Shown here: positions 20,772 to 30,120 of the stretch, piece by piece | Layout: each line of letters begins with the position of its first letter | How positions within the stretch are numbered: position 1 is the stretch's first letter | Source of the DNA: Planctomycetaceae bacterium | GTDB lineage: Bacteria > Planctomycetota > Planctomycetia > Planctomycetales > Planctomycetaceae | Length of the DNA: 64,000 bases | Assembly (NCBI GenBank): GCA_021732415.1 | Contig: JAKFVC010000004.1 | Span: 50,141-114,140, forward strand | Reading direction: 5' to 3' | The notes under the pieces: model-generated | What the model saw: only the letters and a program-made list of their open reading frames with translations | Told to the model about the DNA's origin: nothing | Database searches by the model: none | Position numbers and translations under genes: made by a program

Positions 20772-22110
20772 GAGACGAACCTCCCCACCACTGCCCGTGT
20801 CGGATCTTGTCGAGGAGCACGGCTCCCAGAATTACGCAACCGAGGACGACCTTTTGCGTATAGCTTTCGACATTGGTCAGATTCATTCCATTCTGGATCA
20901 CGGCAATCGTGAAGGCTCCGATCAGGGTCCCGAACATCTTCCCTTCACCACCACTGAGACTCGTCCCACCGACGACGACGGCCGCAATGACATACAACTC
21001 ATACATGTTGCCGTAGGTCGCCGAACCGCTCTTGAGCTGCGAGGCCATGATGACACCGCCGAGACCCGCGAGGAGGGCGCTGGCGATGTACGCAAACAGG
21101 AGCACTCGCCGCACAGGAACGCCCGACAGCCGAGCCGCTTCTCGATTGCCACCAACCGCATAGAGGTACCGTCCGAGCCGCATCCGGGACATCACCACAT
21201 GCGCGACTCCGTACAGGACGAGCATGAGCAGGACCGCGTTGGGAATCTTAAAGAATCCTTCGCCCCGGCCGAGCCAAACGAACGATTCCGGGAGTTGATA
21301 TATCGATTGACCCGCCGCCAGCATGTAGGCCAGGCCACTACAGACCAACATCATGGCGAGCGTGACGATGAACGGCGCAATCCCGAACACAGTGATCATG
21401 CCTCCGGCGAAGGCACCAATCAGTCCACAAATCGAAATGGCCGCGATGCAGGCCAGCGTCATACCGACGACACTGGCCTGCTCTGCCCCGGCATAATCAC
21501 GAATGAAGCGGGCAGCCACCACGGCCGAGAACGCGATCAGACTGCCCACCGACAGGTCAATTCCGCCGGTAATGATCACCATCGTCATGCCGATGGCGAT
21601 GATCGCGATCACGGCGATCTGGTTGGCAATGTTGACCAGATTCTCGGACTTCAAAAAGTTCGGCCACTTCTCCGTCTTGGGCTGGATCAAGGGTGGGTTG
21701 CCAAGCGTCGGGAAGTCGGCATTCATATCGGCGAAGACCAGCCACGCGGCTGTCTCACGAGTGCAGGCGATGGCGGTCAGCCGTTCTCCAGTTGCGGCGA
21801 GTATTTTCAAGGCCGCGCGAGCGTCTTTCGGCTCTCCCTTCACGACTGTCGGCGCTTGGGCACCGGGGATATCCAGTATCGATTGCAGCTCGTCGGCAAA
21901 CAGCGCTTCATCCGACCGATCGCCGGCGACAATGAGCACCGTGGGTTGGGGGCCGAACTGCGCGGCGAGTGTCGCTGCAACCTGCCGGGCCGCTGCTTCG
22001 CCGGCGGGGGACTGCTCTGTATACGTCGCCACACTAAAGAATGCGCAGAGGACCGCCAGTACCAGGATCATGCCATAGTCGGTCAACAATCGGGAGAGAG
22101 CGCGATTCAT
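20758..22110 (-). CDS. ABC sugar importer permease (RbsC family) with extracytoplasmic insert
   Basis: A 450-residue inner-membrane permease. The conserved core (GMTMVIITGGIDLSVGS, GLGGVIMASQL, GGTSLSGGEG) is the BPD_transp_2 family used for ribose, fructose and similar sugars. After the first membrane helix (about 13-30) there is an extra segment of roughly 120 residues, predicted outside the membrane and Rossmann-like in look (PTVLIVAGDRSDE, LTAIACTRETAAWLVFADM). Common RbsC proteins are about 320 residues and lack it. It may help dock the binding protein or sense substrate. The gene begins 14 bp after the ATPase stop. Confidence 0.9.
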   Translation of the reverse strand: MNRALSRLLTDYGMILVLAVLCAFFSVATYTEQSPAGEAAARQVAATLAAQFGPQPTVLIVAGDRSDEALFADELQSILDIPGAQAPTVVKGEPKDARAALKILAATGERLTAIACTRETAAWLVFADMNADFPTLGNPPLIQPKTEKWPNFLKSENLVNIANQIAVIAIIAIGMTMVIITGGIDLSVGSLIAFSAVVAARFIRDYAGAEQASVVGMTLACIAAISICGLIGAFAGGMITVFGIAPFIVTLAMMLVCSGLAYMLAAGQSIYQLPESFVWLGRGEGFFKIPNAVLLMLVLYGVAHVVMSRMRLGRYLYAVGGNREAARLSGVPVRRVLLFAYIASALLAGLGGVIMASQLKSGSATYGNMYELYVIAAVVVGGTSLSGGEGKMFGTLIGAFTIAVIQNGMNLTNVESYTQKVVLGCVILGAVLLDKIRHGQWWGGSSHGVG

Positions 22111-22124
22111 GAGATTTCAAACAT

Positions 22125-23639
22125 TCAGGCTATGGCGAGCTGCATAATCTGTTCCTGTGTGGCACCTCGGGCATCGGCGATCTCAGCGGTGACGCGGCCT
22201 TCATGCAGGACCAGGATCCGGTCGGCCATCCCCAGAACCTCCGGCAGTTCCGAGCTGATCATGATAATCGACTTACCTTGGGCCGCAAGTTCGTTCATCA
22301 GCAGGTAGATCTCGTACTTGGCCCCGACATCGATGCCCCGCGTCGGCTCGTCGAAGATGAGGACATCACAATTCCGGGCCAGCCATTTGGCCAGTACGAC
22401 CTTCTGCTGATTGCCCCCGGAGAGGGTGCCCGCCCGCTGCTCGCCACTGAATACCTTGATCCGCAGCGTGCTGACATAGCGATCGAATTCGTCTCGTTCC
22501 CGGCGCCGCTTGACGAAGCCACCGCAACTCAGCCAATCCAGATTCGGCAGCCCGAAGTTCTCACGCACCGAGTGACCGAGCACCAGTCCTTGCAGCTTGC
22601 GATCCTCAGTCAGCAGTCCGATTCCAGCAGCGATTGCGTCCCGCGGCGATCGAATGAGTAACGATCGACCGTCGAGGCGAATGTCCCCGGCCTCACGCGG
22701 ATCTGCTCCGAAGATCAGCCGCACCGTTTCCGTGCGACCGGCTCCGACCAATCCGGTCAGCGCCAGGATCTCGCCCCGTCGGACGGAGAACGACACATCG
22801 CGCACCGCCCGTCCACGACGCAGACCGCGGACTTCCAACCGCACCGGGCCGATCGCTGTGGATCGCCTGGGAAACTCGTCGCTCAATTCACGGCCGACCA
22901 TCAGTTCGATCAGCTCTTGTCGGGTGACCTTGGCAATGGGCCGTTCACCGACGTTCTGGCCGTCGCGCAGCACGGTGATTCGATCGGCAATGGCGAAGAT
23001 CTCGTCCAACCGGTGACTGATGTAGACGATGCCGATGCCCTGCCGCTTCAGTTCTTCGATGATGGCGAACAACCGGCTGACCTCATGGACGGTCAGCGCG
23101 GCACTCGGTTCATCCATGACGATGATCCGTGCCTGAATGGCCAGTGCTTTGGCAATCTCCACGAGCTGTTGTTGCGCCGTCGTCAGTCGCCCGCAGGGGA
23201 CGTCAAGATCCACCTCGACTCCCAACCGCTTAAACAGTTCGGCGGCCTGACTTCGTTCCTGCGTCTGCCCGATGAAGCCCGCTCGTGTTGGCTCCTGCCC
23301 GAGAAAGATGTTCTCACTCGCGGTCAACCCCGGCACGAGATTGAACTCTTGGTAGATGACGGCCACACCCGCCCGGCGCGAGGCCTGGGGCGATCCAAAA
23401 TAATGAGTGGCTCCTGCGATGTTGATCAAGCCCGCATCGGCTCGGAAGGCACCGCCGAGCACCTTCATGAGCGTGCTCTTTCCGGCGCCGTTCTCGCCGA
23501 GCAGGGCCAGCACCTCGCCGGCGTGCAGCGACAGGTTGACTCCACGCAGCGCCTGGACTCCCGGAAATGCCTTGACGATGCCCTGCATTTCCAGCAGTGG
23601 CACGGACGACGTAGGAGGCGACGGCGCGGAGGCAATCAT
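22125..23639 (-). CDS. Sugar ABC transporter ATP-binding protein, two nucleotide-binding domains
   Basis: A 504-residue fused ATPase of the RbsA/MglA type. The first domain has Walker A GENGAGKST, a divergent signature RLTTAQQQLVEIAKAL and Walker B IIVMDEPSAALT. The second has a degenerate Walker A (GLVGAGRTE), signature LSGGNQQKVVLAKWL and Walker B VLIFDEPTRGID. The asymmetry is normal for this family. It overlaps the upstream dehydrogenase by four bases (ATGA), so the two are co-translated, and it powers the permease at 20758. Confidence 0.95.
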   Translation of the reverse strand: MIASAPSPPTSSVPLLEMQGIVKAFPGVQALRGVNLSLHAGEVLALLGENGAGKSTLMKVLGGAFRADAGLINIAGATHYFGSPQASRRAGVAVIYQEFNLVPGLTASENIFLGQEPTRAGFIGQTQERSQAAELFKRLGVEVDLDVPCGRLTTAQQQLVEIAKALAIQARIIVMDEPSAALTVHEVSRLFAIIEELKRQGIGIVYISHRLDEIFAIADRITVLRDGQNVGERPIAKVTRQELIELMVGRELSDEFPRRSTAIGPVRLEVRGLRRGRAVRDVSFSVRRGEILALTGLVGAGRTETVRLIFGADPREAGDIRLDGRSLLIRSPRDAIAAGIGLLTEDRKLQGLVLGHSVRENFGLPNLDWLSCGGFVKRRRERDEFDRYVSTLRIKVFSGEQRAGTLSGGNQQKVVLAKWLARNCDVLIFDEPTRGIDVGAKYEIYLLMNELAAQGKSIIMISSELPEVLGMADRILVLHEGRVTAEIADARGATQEQIMQLAIA

Positions 23640-24490
23640 AGTCCCAGTGCCTGTTCCAATGCCCGTCGCATCACCGCTGCATCGGGCTCAATACCGGTCC
23701 AATACTGCACGCCGACAATCCCCTGGTTGACGAGCATTCCCAAACCGTCCAGTGCCTGGCAGCCACGTTCCGCCGCGTCGCGAATTAGCCGAGTCCGCGG
23801 CGGATTGGCGATCACATCGGCGACGACCATTCCCGCTTTTAATGAACTCACATCCAGATCGAGGCGGGCATCAGCGTCATAGAGTCCAATCGACGTGGCA
23901 TTGATAACGATGTCCGTACCGGATGAGATTGTGTAGTCTCCTTGCCATTGGACGAAGTTGGCATTGAGATTCAGTTTGGTCTTCAGCAACTCGACCAGTT
24001 CGGTTCCACGGGCTGCAGAGCGATTGACGATGGTGATCTGCCGGATCCCCGCCAATCCCAGTTCGACGGCGATCGCCCGTGCGGCACCACCAGCACCGAA
24101 CAGCACGACCGTCTTGCCGCGCGGATCACAGACAGACGACAGCGATTTCAGAAACCCCTTGCCGTCGGTGTTCTCGCCGATCAGCTTGTCGCCACGCCGG
24201 ACGACACAGTTGACGGCTCCCATCACGGCGGCCGATTCACCGAGTCCATCCAAGTGCGCGATCACCGTGACTTTGTGCGGCAAGCTGCAATTGAAGCCGC
24301 GAAAACCCAGTGCCTTAGCCCCGCGGACCGCCGTTCCCAAGTCCTGGGGAGTGACCTCCATATTGACGTATCGCCAGTGCAGTCCGTGATGGGCAAACGC
24401 CGCCTCGATCATCGCCACCGTCGGATTTCCCGCAGCTCCCTGCGACATCGATCCGGCCAATTCATACAGAAAGTTGGGTTGAGCGCTCAT
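23636..24490 (-). CDS. Shikimate/quinate dehydrogenase-like enzyme in a sugar-uptake operon
   Basis: A 284-residue AroE-fold protein: the substrate-binding lobe with FNCSLPHK (catalytic Lys) and ENTDGKGF (catalytic Asp), then an NAD(P)-binding Rossmann domain with GAGGAARAIAVEL and INATSIGL. Active-site residues appear complete. The context (18 bp after the binding-protein gene, 4-bp overlap with the ATPase) argues for a catabolic or salvage role on the transported polyol or cyclitol rather than aromatic biosynthesis. The nucleotide loop reads VNRSAAR, and NRS-type loops favour NADP in AroE enzymes, but cofactor choice cannot be settled from this. Quinate/shikimate oxidation or action on a related polyol are alternatives. 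Confidence 0.87.
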   Translation of the reverse strand: MSAQPNFLYELAGSMSQGAAGNPTVAMIEAAFAHHGLHWRYVNMEVTPQDLGTAVRGAKALGFRGFNCSLPHKVTVIAHLDGLGESAAVMGAVNCVVRRGDKLIGENTDGKGFLKSLSSVCDPRGKTVVLFGAGGAARAIAVELGLAGIRQITIVNRSAARGTELVELLKTKLNLNANFVQWQGDYTISSGTDIVINATSIGLYDADARLDLDVSSLKAGMVVADVIANPPRTRLIRDAAERGCQALDGLGMLVNQGIVGVQYWTGIEPDAAVMRRALEQALGL

Positions 24491-24508
24491 GGGTTATCTA
24501 TTCTGGAG

Positions 24509-25510
24509 TTACTTGAGTTCAGGGTCGGCATCGGCGTCGGCTTTGCGATAGAGCCGAGTGGGAATCAGCTTCTGCGGAGGGAGCGTCTCCCCTTTGGAAT
24601 GGAGGATGATCGAGGCCACGATCTCGACGCCCATCTTATCGGGAAACTGGATCGGATCCGCATAAATCTTGCCTTCCTTGATGGCTTGCTTGCCCTCTGG
24701 TTGACCATCGAACCCCACGATCAAGATTTGATCGGCCTTACCCGCTTTCTCCAAGGCGGCTCGCGCACCGAGCGCCGCGGGATCGTTAATCGCAAAGATG
24801 CCTCGCAAATCCGGATGAGCCTGCAGCGAGTCCTCCGCGGCTTTGTAGCCCATGTCCTTCGCACCGCTACTTTCGAGTTCAGTAACGATATCAATCTTCG
24901 AGGCGGCCTTCTGGTTGTGCTCGTCGATGACCTCGCGAAAGCCCTTGACCCGCAGCATGCACGATTCGGCCTGCTTGAAGTGTAAGACGGCAATTTTCCC
25001 GCCGGCTTTACCGAGAGCTTCGATCATCGCGTGCCCGGCTTCTTTGCCGCCGCCGTAATTATCGGTGGCGACTTGGGTGGCGATCTTCACACCCGGTTCA
25101 TTGCAGGGAATGTCGACGGTGAAGACCGGAATTCCGGCGGCATTGGCCTCTTGAATGACCGGGACAATCGACTTGGAGTCACAAGGGCTGAGCACAATCG
25201 CGCTCACCTTCTTGACGATGAAGTCCTTGATCTGATTACCCTGCTTGGCCACGTCCTTATCGCCACTGACTACAATCGTCTCGTAGCCGTGCAGCTTACC
25301 CTCGGCTGTGATGCTGTCGCCGATCACCTTGAAAAACGGGTTGTCGAGCGTCAGCAGCGAGACACCAATCGTTCGTTTCGCGGTCTCAGGAGCTTGCGGA
25401 GTGTTGGCCGTTGATGGCGAGACCGGTGGCTTAGCGGCATTCTCAGCCTGACTGCATCCGAGCGAAAAGATTACCGTACCTGCGAGTAGAAACCAGAGCG
25501 AGTGTTTCAT
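24509..25510 (-). CDS. Periplasmic sugar-binding lipoprotein of ABC importer (RbsB family)
   Basis: A 333-residue lipoprotein: signal and lipobox (MKHSLWFLLAGTVIFSLGC), a short Pro/Ala linker, then a type I periplasmic binding fold (TIGVSLLTLDNPFFK, VSAIVLSPCDSK, GIPVFTVDIPCNEPG, GIFAINDPAALGA, IVGFDGQPEGKQAI) typical of ribose and related pentose/hexose binders. The open frame runs to 25804, but the lipoprotein signal fixes the start at ATG 25510. It is the first gene of a five-gene minus-strand operon (binding protein, dehydrogenase, ATPase, permease, kinase). The ligand is unknown. Confidence 0.92.
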   Translation of the reverse strand: MKHSLWFLLAGTVIFSLGCSQAENAAKPPVSPSTANTPQAPETAKRTIGVSLLTLDNPFFKVIGDSITAEGKLHGYETIVVSGDKDVAKQGNQIKDFIVKKVSAIVLSPCDSKSIVPVIQEANAAGIPVFTVDIPCNEPGVKIATQVATDNYGGGKEAGHAMIEALGKAGGKIAVLHFKQAESCMLRVKGFREVIDEHNQKAASKIDIVTELESSGAKDMGYKAAEDSLQAHPDLRGIFAINDPAALGARAALEKAGKADQILIVGFDGQPEGKQAIKEGKIYADPIQFPDKMGVEIVASIILHSKGETLPPQKLIPTRLYRKADADADPELK

Positions 25511-25810
25511 GGTTGTTCCGTCTGATGAGAGGTCTTCGGGCGCTGAAGCCTGTATTGGATGCCAGCCGCTGCAATTCCCCGGTCGTGAGGAATTCATCTC
25601 GCGCGGGAACTTGTGCATGAGATGACAGGCACAAGCTTCGAATTGCGAGCCTTCGGGTGCGGCGGGCATCCTCGATACACGATGATGATTACACGTAGAC
25701 ATTGCAACCGACACGTGTCGACGGAGTTGCGGAATTGCAGAGGTGATCCGGAAACCGCAAGGGATTCGCGCCTGCACAATCACCGGCGGCACGGGAGTGA
25801 GCACGACGAA
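25511..25810. promoter_or_regulatory. Upstream region of the ABC operon
   Basis: Three hundred bases between the end of the propeller gene and the start of the binding-protein gene, both on the minus strand. It should hold the operon promoter. I could not identify a convincing operator or riboswitch. Confidence 0.4.
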
Positions 25811-27922
25811 CTAATCAGCACCGATGCAATACAGGAAACGCTCGCCTCGCAGATAGAGACAGTCCTTGTCTGCAATAGGCGGGGCATACGCCAGCGTCTC
25901 CTGGGCGGGAATTGGCCAGACTCGTTCGAGCTGCGTTTCGATGCGGTTGCGGCCGAGGACTTTGAATTCGCGGCCGGGAGCCAGAATGACTGCCGTGCCT
26001 TGATTATCCAGCACGACCAAGTGGTCTCCCAGGAGTGTCACGCTGGCCGCGACCGGGACCGCGTTGTAGTGCATCAAGCCGTCCACTTTGAGGTCTTGGT
26101 AATAGACTGTTTTCCCAGTCTGGATGTCAGCCACATACAGCCAGCCGTAGATGTCCACCACGTACGCGAGTCCGTCGTGGATCAACGGTGAACCGGCCGT
26201 GCCGTGGTCGAGCCAACTGCCGTCGGGGCGCAGGCTATGCGATCGAGGGAGCGTGAACTCGAACTGGAGGGTCGGTTCGAGTTTCCAGGCGTCTCCACTC
26301 ACTTTGCTCATATCGAAGATGCTCAATTGATTGATTCCATAGCGACCGACGTACATGGTCTGGCCAATCACCACCGGCGGCCCCCAGCAGCCGCTATCTC
26401 CCTGGGCCGCCCCACGGGGCCGGAACAGGACGTGACCATCGGAGGGCCGCACGGTTTCGCCCAGTTGCGACACGAACACCTGCTGACCGTTGAAGTTCGC
26501 GGCCAGTACCGCGGCGATGTTCTTGTTAATTCGGTGCTGAGTCCACAACAGCTTGCCGGTCGCGGCATCGAGTCCGTGCAGCTTGCCGAGAAATACCGCC
26601 AGCACTCCGTCCGCCAGTGCTGGCGACGAACCGTATTCGAGATGGTCGGTGGGGACTTTCGTGATCCACTGCCGGTGCCCCTCCAGGTCATAGCAGGCGG
26701 CGACTCCCAGACCACACCAAATGTAGACGTGCCGCCCATCGCTAACGGGGGTCGGCATCGAGAAACCGACGATGCCGAAGTGGGCGGCGAAATGGCCGTC
26801 GTGAGCAATCTCAAACCGCGGGGCATCAATTTCAACGAGGGCCGTCTGAATCTTCTGCCGCAGTTCCAGCCTGCGCGTGCGATCGGGTTCAGTTCGCAAC
26901 GCCGTCACGAGCGGTTCGACACGCGTCTCCAAGGCCGGCAGCGCCTTTCGCTCCGTCGGCGTCAGGGCTTCATAGTAGTTGTTGGCGGCTGACCATAAGA
27001 GTTTTCCCGAGTGCTTGTCCAGGCAGACCAACAGGTCGGGTTCCGCTGCGAGAAAGACTCGGTCGCCCACGATGATTGGCGTCGAGGTACTGCGGCTTGG
27101 GAGTTCGGTCATCCAGCGGATGTTCTTCGTCTCATAGCCGACGGTCGGTGGATCCATCAGCCGCAGACAAAACTGCATCTCCTTGAAATCGTCTTTGGGG
27201 GACGAGCTGATCTTCAACAACAGTCGATTCCAGCCCTGACGCAGTTCGCATTGGAATCGTCCAGATGGAGGTTCGCGATGGGCCAGTTCGTGGCGGCTAA
27301 GTGGTTCGTATCCGCCGAGTGCTCCCTGCCGAGTCGGCTCGCGGTAGACTTCGGTTCCATTCAACCACACCTTCAGGCCGAAACCATGTTCGACGACACC
27401 TCGGACGGGACCGCCACGTGGTGAGAAGACATGGGTGATGGCATAGCCGATGCGGTTTGGCACGACTTCGTCCGGCTTGACCAACGGCATCCACGGGAGA
27501 ACGGCCGCACCAAAATCGAGCGGATCGTCTTGTTTCGCGGAGACCTGTCGCCACGCCTGGCCGGCCGCGGGTTCTCCGGCCACAGGGGCGACCTGTGCTT
27601 CGCCCCCCAGCAGATCTTCGTCGAAGTTCTCGACCGAATGCTTGACCGTCAGCGGTCCCAACACCAGCCATTCTGCGGGCAACCCCTTTTTGACCAGCGG
27701 AACTGTATCGACCTTGGTGTCCGACGCGGGCCGGTTAGCCTGGCAGCGCAAGCCTTCCATCGCACCATGAGCAAGCCGGTGCCATTCGCGCGGAGCCGTC
27801 GATTGCGGCCAGAGACCCGTACCATTGCCGCGCCAGCCGGTGGCTGGTTCGCCACCGGACAGCAACATCGGCAGCAGGCCGATGCAACTCCACACCAACG
27901 CCACTCGCCAGGACTTCTTCAT
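25811..27922 (-). CDS. Exported PQQ-type beta-propeller protein
   Basis: A 703-residue protein with a Sec-type leader (KKSWRVALVWSCIGLLPML) from ATG 27922; the frame extends 45 bases further upstream without support. An N-terminal beta-rich region (GLKVWLNGTEVYREP looks like a carbohydrate-binding/jelly-roll module) precedes about 450 residues of PQQ-like propeller blades (FLAAEPDLLVCLDKHSGKLLW, LHGLDAATGKLLW, YVVDIYGWLYVADIQTGKTVY). Planctomycetes encode many such proteins with unknown ligands. Without the Trp-docking and Ca-binding residues of true quinoproteins in clear view, I do not call it a dehydrogenase. Confidence 0.85.
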   Translation of the reverse strand: MKKSWRVALVWSCIGLLPMLLSGGEPATGWRGNGTGLWPQSTAPREWHRLAHGAMEGLRCQANRPASDTKVDTVPLVKKGLPAEWLVLGPLTVKHSVENFDEDLLGGEAQVAPVAGEPAAGQAWRQVSAKQDDPLDFGAAVLPWMPLVKPDEVVPNRIGYAITHVFSPRGGPVRGVVEHGFGLKVWLNGTEVYREPTRQGALGGYEPLSRHELAHREPPSGRFQCELRQGWNRLLLKISSSPKDDFKEMQFCLRLMDPPTVGYETKNIRWMTELPSRSTSTPIIVGDRVFLAAEPDLLVCLDKHSGKLLWSAANNYYEALTPTERKALPALETRVEPLVTALRTEPDRTRRLELRQKIQTALVEIDAPRFEIAHDGHFAAHFGIVGFSMPTPVSDGRHVYIWCGLGVAACYDLEGHRQWITKVPTDHLEYGSSPALADGVLAVFLGKLHGLDAATGKLLWTQHRINKNIAAVLAANFNGQQVFVSQLGETVRPSDGHVLFRPRGAAQGDSGCWGPPVVIGQTMYVGRYGINQLSIFDMSKVSGDAWKLEPTLQFEFTLPRSHSLRPDGSWLDHGTAGSPLIHDGLAYVVDIYGWLYVADIQTGKTVYYQDLKVDGLMHYNAVPVAASVTLLGDHLVVLDNQGTAVILAPGREFKVLGRNRIETQLERVWPIPAQETLAYAPPIADKDCLYLRGERFLYCIGAD

Positions 27923-28143
27923 GAGCCGCTTCCTCGCTGGGTTGCCAATCCGAACCACGCTGACCACGCTGAATGGAGAGCATCTTCACCAACTCCCCCA
28001 CGGATACTTGTTGGTATGATATCATCGGTTACTTCTGCGTATCATAGAACGACGAACTCTCGCAATACCGCAGTGCATCTGGCTCCAGTCAATTCGAGTA
28101 CTGATTGAGTCGCGCCTCCTCTCAGGAAATTGCCGTTACGACG

Positions 28144-28668
28144 ATGATTCCGCCGCCGACCGAACGACTCGTATTTCGAGACTGGAATGCCGCGGACTTG
28201 GCGGCCTTTCAGGCCATCTGTTCCGATCCGGTTGTGATGGAGTTCGTCGGAACCGGGGAACCGTGGTCTCTGATCCAGACCGAGCAATTCATCACGCGAG
28301 CCCACGAGATGTCCGAGAGTTTGGGGTACTGTCAATGGCCGCTGACTCACAAGGCGGATTCAGTGGTGATCGGATTTTGCGGCTTCATTCCGGCGACCAA
28401 TGGGGCGGAGATCGGGTGGCGGCTGGCCAGAGCATATTGGGGACAAGGCCTGGCGACCGAAGCCGCTCGTGCTGTCCTAAAACATGGATTTGAAACGCTC
28501 GCCTTTCAGCACATTACGGCAACCGTGCAGTCATCCAATCGCGCCTCGATCCGTATCATGGAAAAGTTGAACATGAACGCCGAATCGAGCTTCCGCAGAA
28601 ATGGACGCGATGTGCTGCAGTTCTCGATCCACAACCCGCAAACGCCATTGGGCAGAAACTCAAAGTGA
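28144..28668 (+). CDS. GNAT acetyltransferase, RimJ/RimL type
   Basis: A 174-residue N-acetyltransferase: opening strand TERLVFRDW, the central VIGFCGFIP, then EIGWRLARAYWGQGLATEAARAVLKHGFE, in which WGQGLATEA is the acetyl-CoA pyrophosphate loop, and a C-terminal NRASIRIMEKLNMN typical of the RimJ/RimL group. I use ATG 28144; a TTG at 28105 would add 13 residues. It may acetylate an amine on a protein, an antibiotic or a small molecule; the substrate cannot be told. It is a single-gene unit, not clearly linked to its neighbours. Confidence 0.88.
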   Translation: MIPPPTERLVFRDWNAADLAAFQAICSDPVVMEFVGTGEPWSLIQTEQFITRAHEMSESLGYCQWPLTHKADSVVIGFCGFIPATNGAEIGWRLARAYWGQGLATEAARAVLKHGFETLAFQHITATVQSSNRASIRIMEKLNMNAESSFRRNGRDVLQFSIHNPQTPLGRNSK

Positions 28669-28741
28669 CCTGTTTGCAGAGGACAGAATCCCTGGGCAGA
28701 TCCAAACGTCTCGATAGTGTTGCGTGAAGTTGGGACAAGGC

Positions 28742-28871
28742 TCGTGCCACTGTTTCATGACCGTACTCGGTCATTAAGCAGTGCTCCCCAGCGACCAGGT
28801 GCAAATCCGCGAATCACACCTGAAGACAGCACTGCTTAGCGACCGAGTACAGTCGCGAAACAGTGGCACGA
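28742..28871. repeat. Long imperfect inverted repeat before selD
   Basis: Imperfect 44-bp arms (28742-28785 and 28828-28871) around a 42-nt centre, between the 3' ends of the GNAT gene and selD. The outer GTGCCACTG and inner CAGTGCT blocks resemble the inverted repeat at 44057-44123, suggesting a second dispersed palindrome family. It could end transcription from both sides. Confidence 0.75.
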
Positions 28872-28905
28872 AACTGGGTTCGCCCCCAAGATCTTGCAAG
28901 TCTAT

Positions 28906-29979
28906 TTAGAGCGCCCCGGAGCGATCAACAAAAATCCGACCGGGGGATGTGGACTCAATTGTTCCCACGATAGTTGCCACCGACACGCCAGCAGCGTGGA
29001 GAGCAGACAACACCGTCTCGGCCTGATCGGCGGCGACCGAGGCGAGCAATCCGCCTGACGTCTGCGCGTCGCATAATATGAGTTGCTCCTCTTTGCTCAC
29101 GTCCGGAGCGTAGGTCACCCAATCGGCCAGAAATCGGTGATTGGCATGAGTGCCTCCGGGCGAGACCCCTGCTCGCACATATTCCCAGGCGGCTGGCAGG
29201 ACGGGGACGCGGTCGAGAAAGATGCGGGCATTGACCTTGCTTGCCGTCACCACATTGCGCAGGTGCCCGAGGAGACCGAAGCCCGTGACGTCGGTCAAGG
29301 CGTGTGCGCCATGACTGGCAATCACTTCCCCTGCCGCACGGTTGAGCGTGGACATCACTCGAATGGCCTCGGTGATCGCGCCGAGCTTGTCTTCACCGTT
29401 CTTCGCAGCGGTTGTGATGATGCCCAAGCCCAGGGGCTTCGTCAGGATCAGCACGTCGCCGGGTTGCGCGTGGTCGTTCGACAGGACTCGATCCGGATGG
29501 ATTGTGCCGACCACCGCGAGTCCAAAAATTGGTTCCTCGGATTTGATCGTGTGTCCGCCGACGATGGCGATCCCCGCTTCGGCCGCTTTGTCCGCGGCTC
29601 CACGCAGGATTTCTCCCAGCACTTCAGGGGGCAGAGCGGCGTCGGGAAAGCCCACGATGCTGAGGGCCGTGAGCGGCTTCCCGCCCATCGCGTAGACGTC
29701 GCTCAAAGCGTTTGCGGCGGCGACCGCACCGAAGTCGTACGGTCCATCAACAATGGGAGTGAAGAAATCAGTCGTGAGGACCAGCGCGAGCTCGTCGCTC
29801 AGCTTGTAGACCGCGGCGTCGTCAGCCGTGGAACTACCGACCAGTACGTTCGGATCGGTGATGAGCGGCAACGATCCCAGTAGAGCAAACAGGTATCCCG
29901 GCGGTTGCTTGGCGGCACATCCCGCGCGTTTGGCCAACTGAGTGAGGCGAACAGGTTGGGTCACGAAAGCGCCTTCCAC
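28906..29979 (-). CDS. selD: Selenide, water dikinase (selenophosphate synthetase)
   Basis: A 357-residue SelD that makes selenophosphate from selenide and ATP, the selenium donor for Sec-tRNA synthesis. The catalytic pair is visible as C21 and K24 in AGCAAK; this is the Cys form, not the Sec form found in some bacteria. Further hallmarks are the ATP-binding regions SSTADDAAVYK, TTDFFTPIVDGPYDFGAVAAANALSDVYAMGG, and VGGHT. The gene is divergent from selB with about 140 bp between starts. With selB, selA and tRNA-Sec it completes a selenocysteine decoding system. No ybbB/mnmH lies alongside. Confidence 0.96.
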   Translation of the reverse strand: MEGAFVTQPVRLTQLAKRAGCAAKQPPGYLFALLGSLPLITDPNVLVGSSTADDAAVYKLSDELALVLTTDFFTPIVDGPYDFGAVAAANALSDVYAMGGKPLTALSIVGFPDAALPPEVLGEILRGAADKAAEAGIAIVGGHTIKSEEPIFGLAVVGTIHPDRVLSNDHAQPGDVLILTKPLGLGIITTAAKNGEDKLGAITEAIRVMSTLNRAAGEVIASHGAHALTDVTGFGLLGHLRNVVTASKVNARIFLDRVPVLPAAWEYVRAGVSPGGTHANHRFLADWVTYAPDVSKEEQLILCDAQTSGGLLASVAADQAETVLSALHAAGVSVATIVGTIESTSPGRIFVDRSGAL

Positions 29980-30120
29980 ATAGGTGAGTGCTGGCCGTCT
30001 TGCTCCGTCGCCGACAGTCGAGCGCGGCTGACATTACGGTCGGTATCTGGTAACATAGCACAGGTCGCCCCTTCGAGTAAGCGAGTCAAGCCACCTGGGA
30101 TTCGTGAAGCAAAGCTGAAA

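Noticed and set aside
20722..22308. A 528-codon plus-strand ORF across the permease
   Set aside because: It lies opposite a clear RbsC permease and the ATPase end, is rich in His, Arg, Asp and Gln without domain similarity, and is a GC-rich antisense frame.
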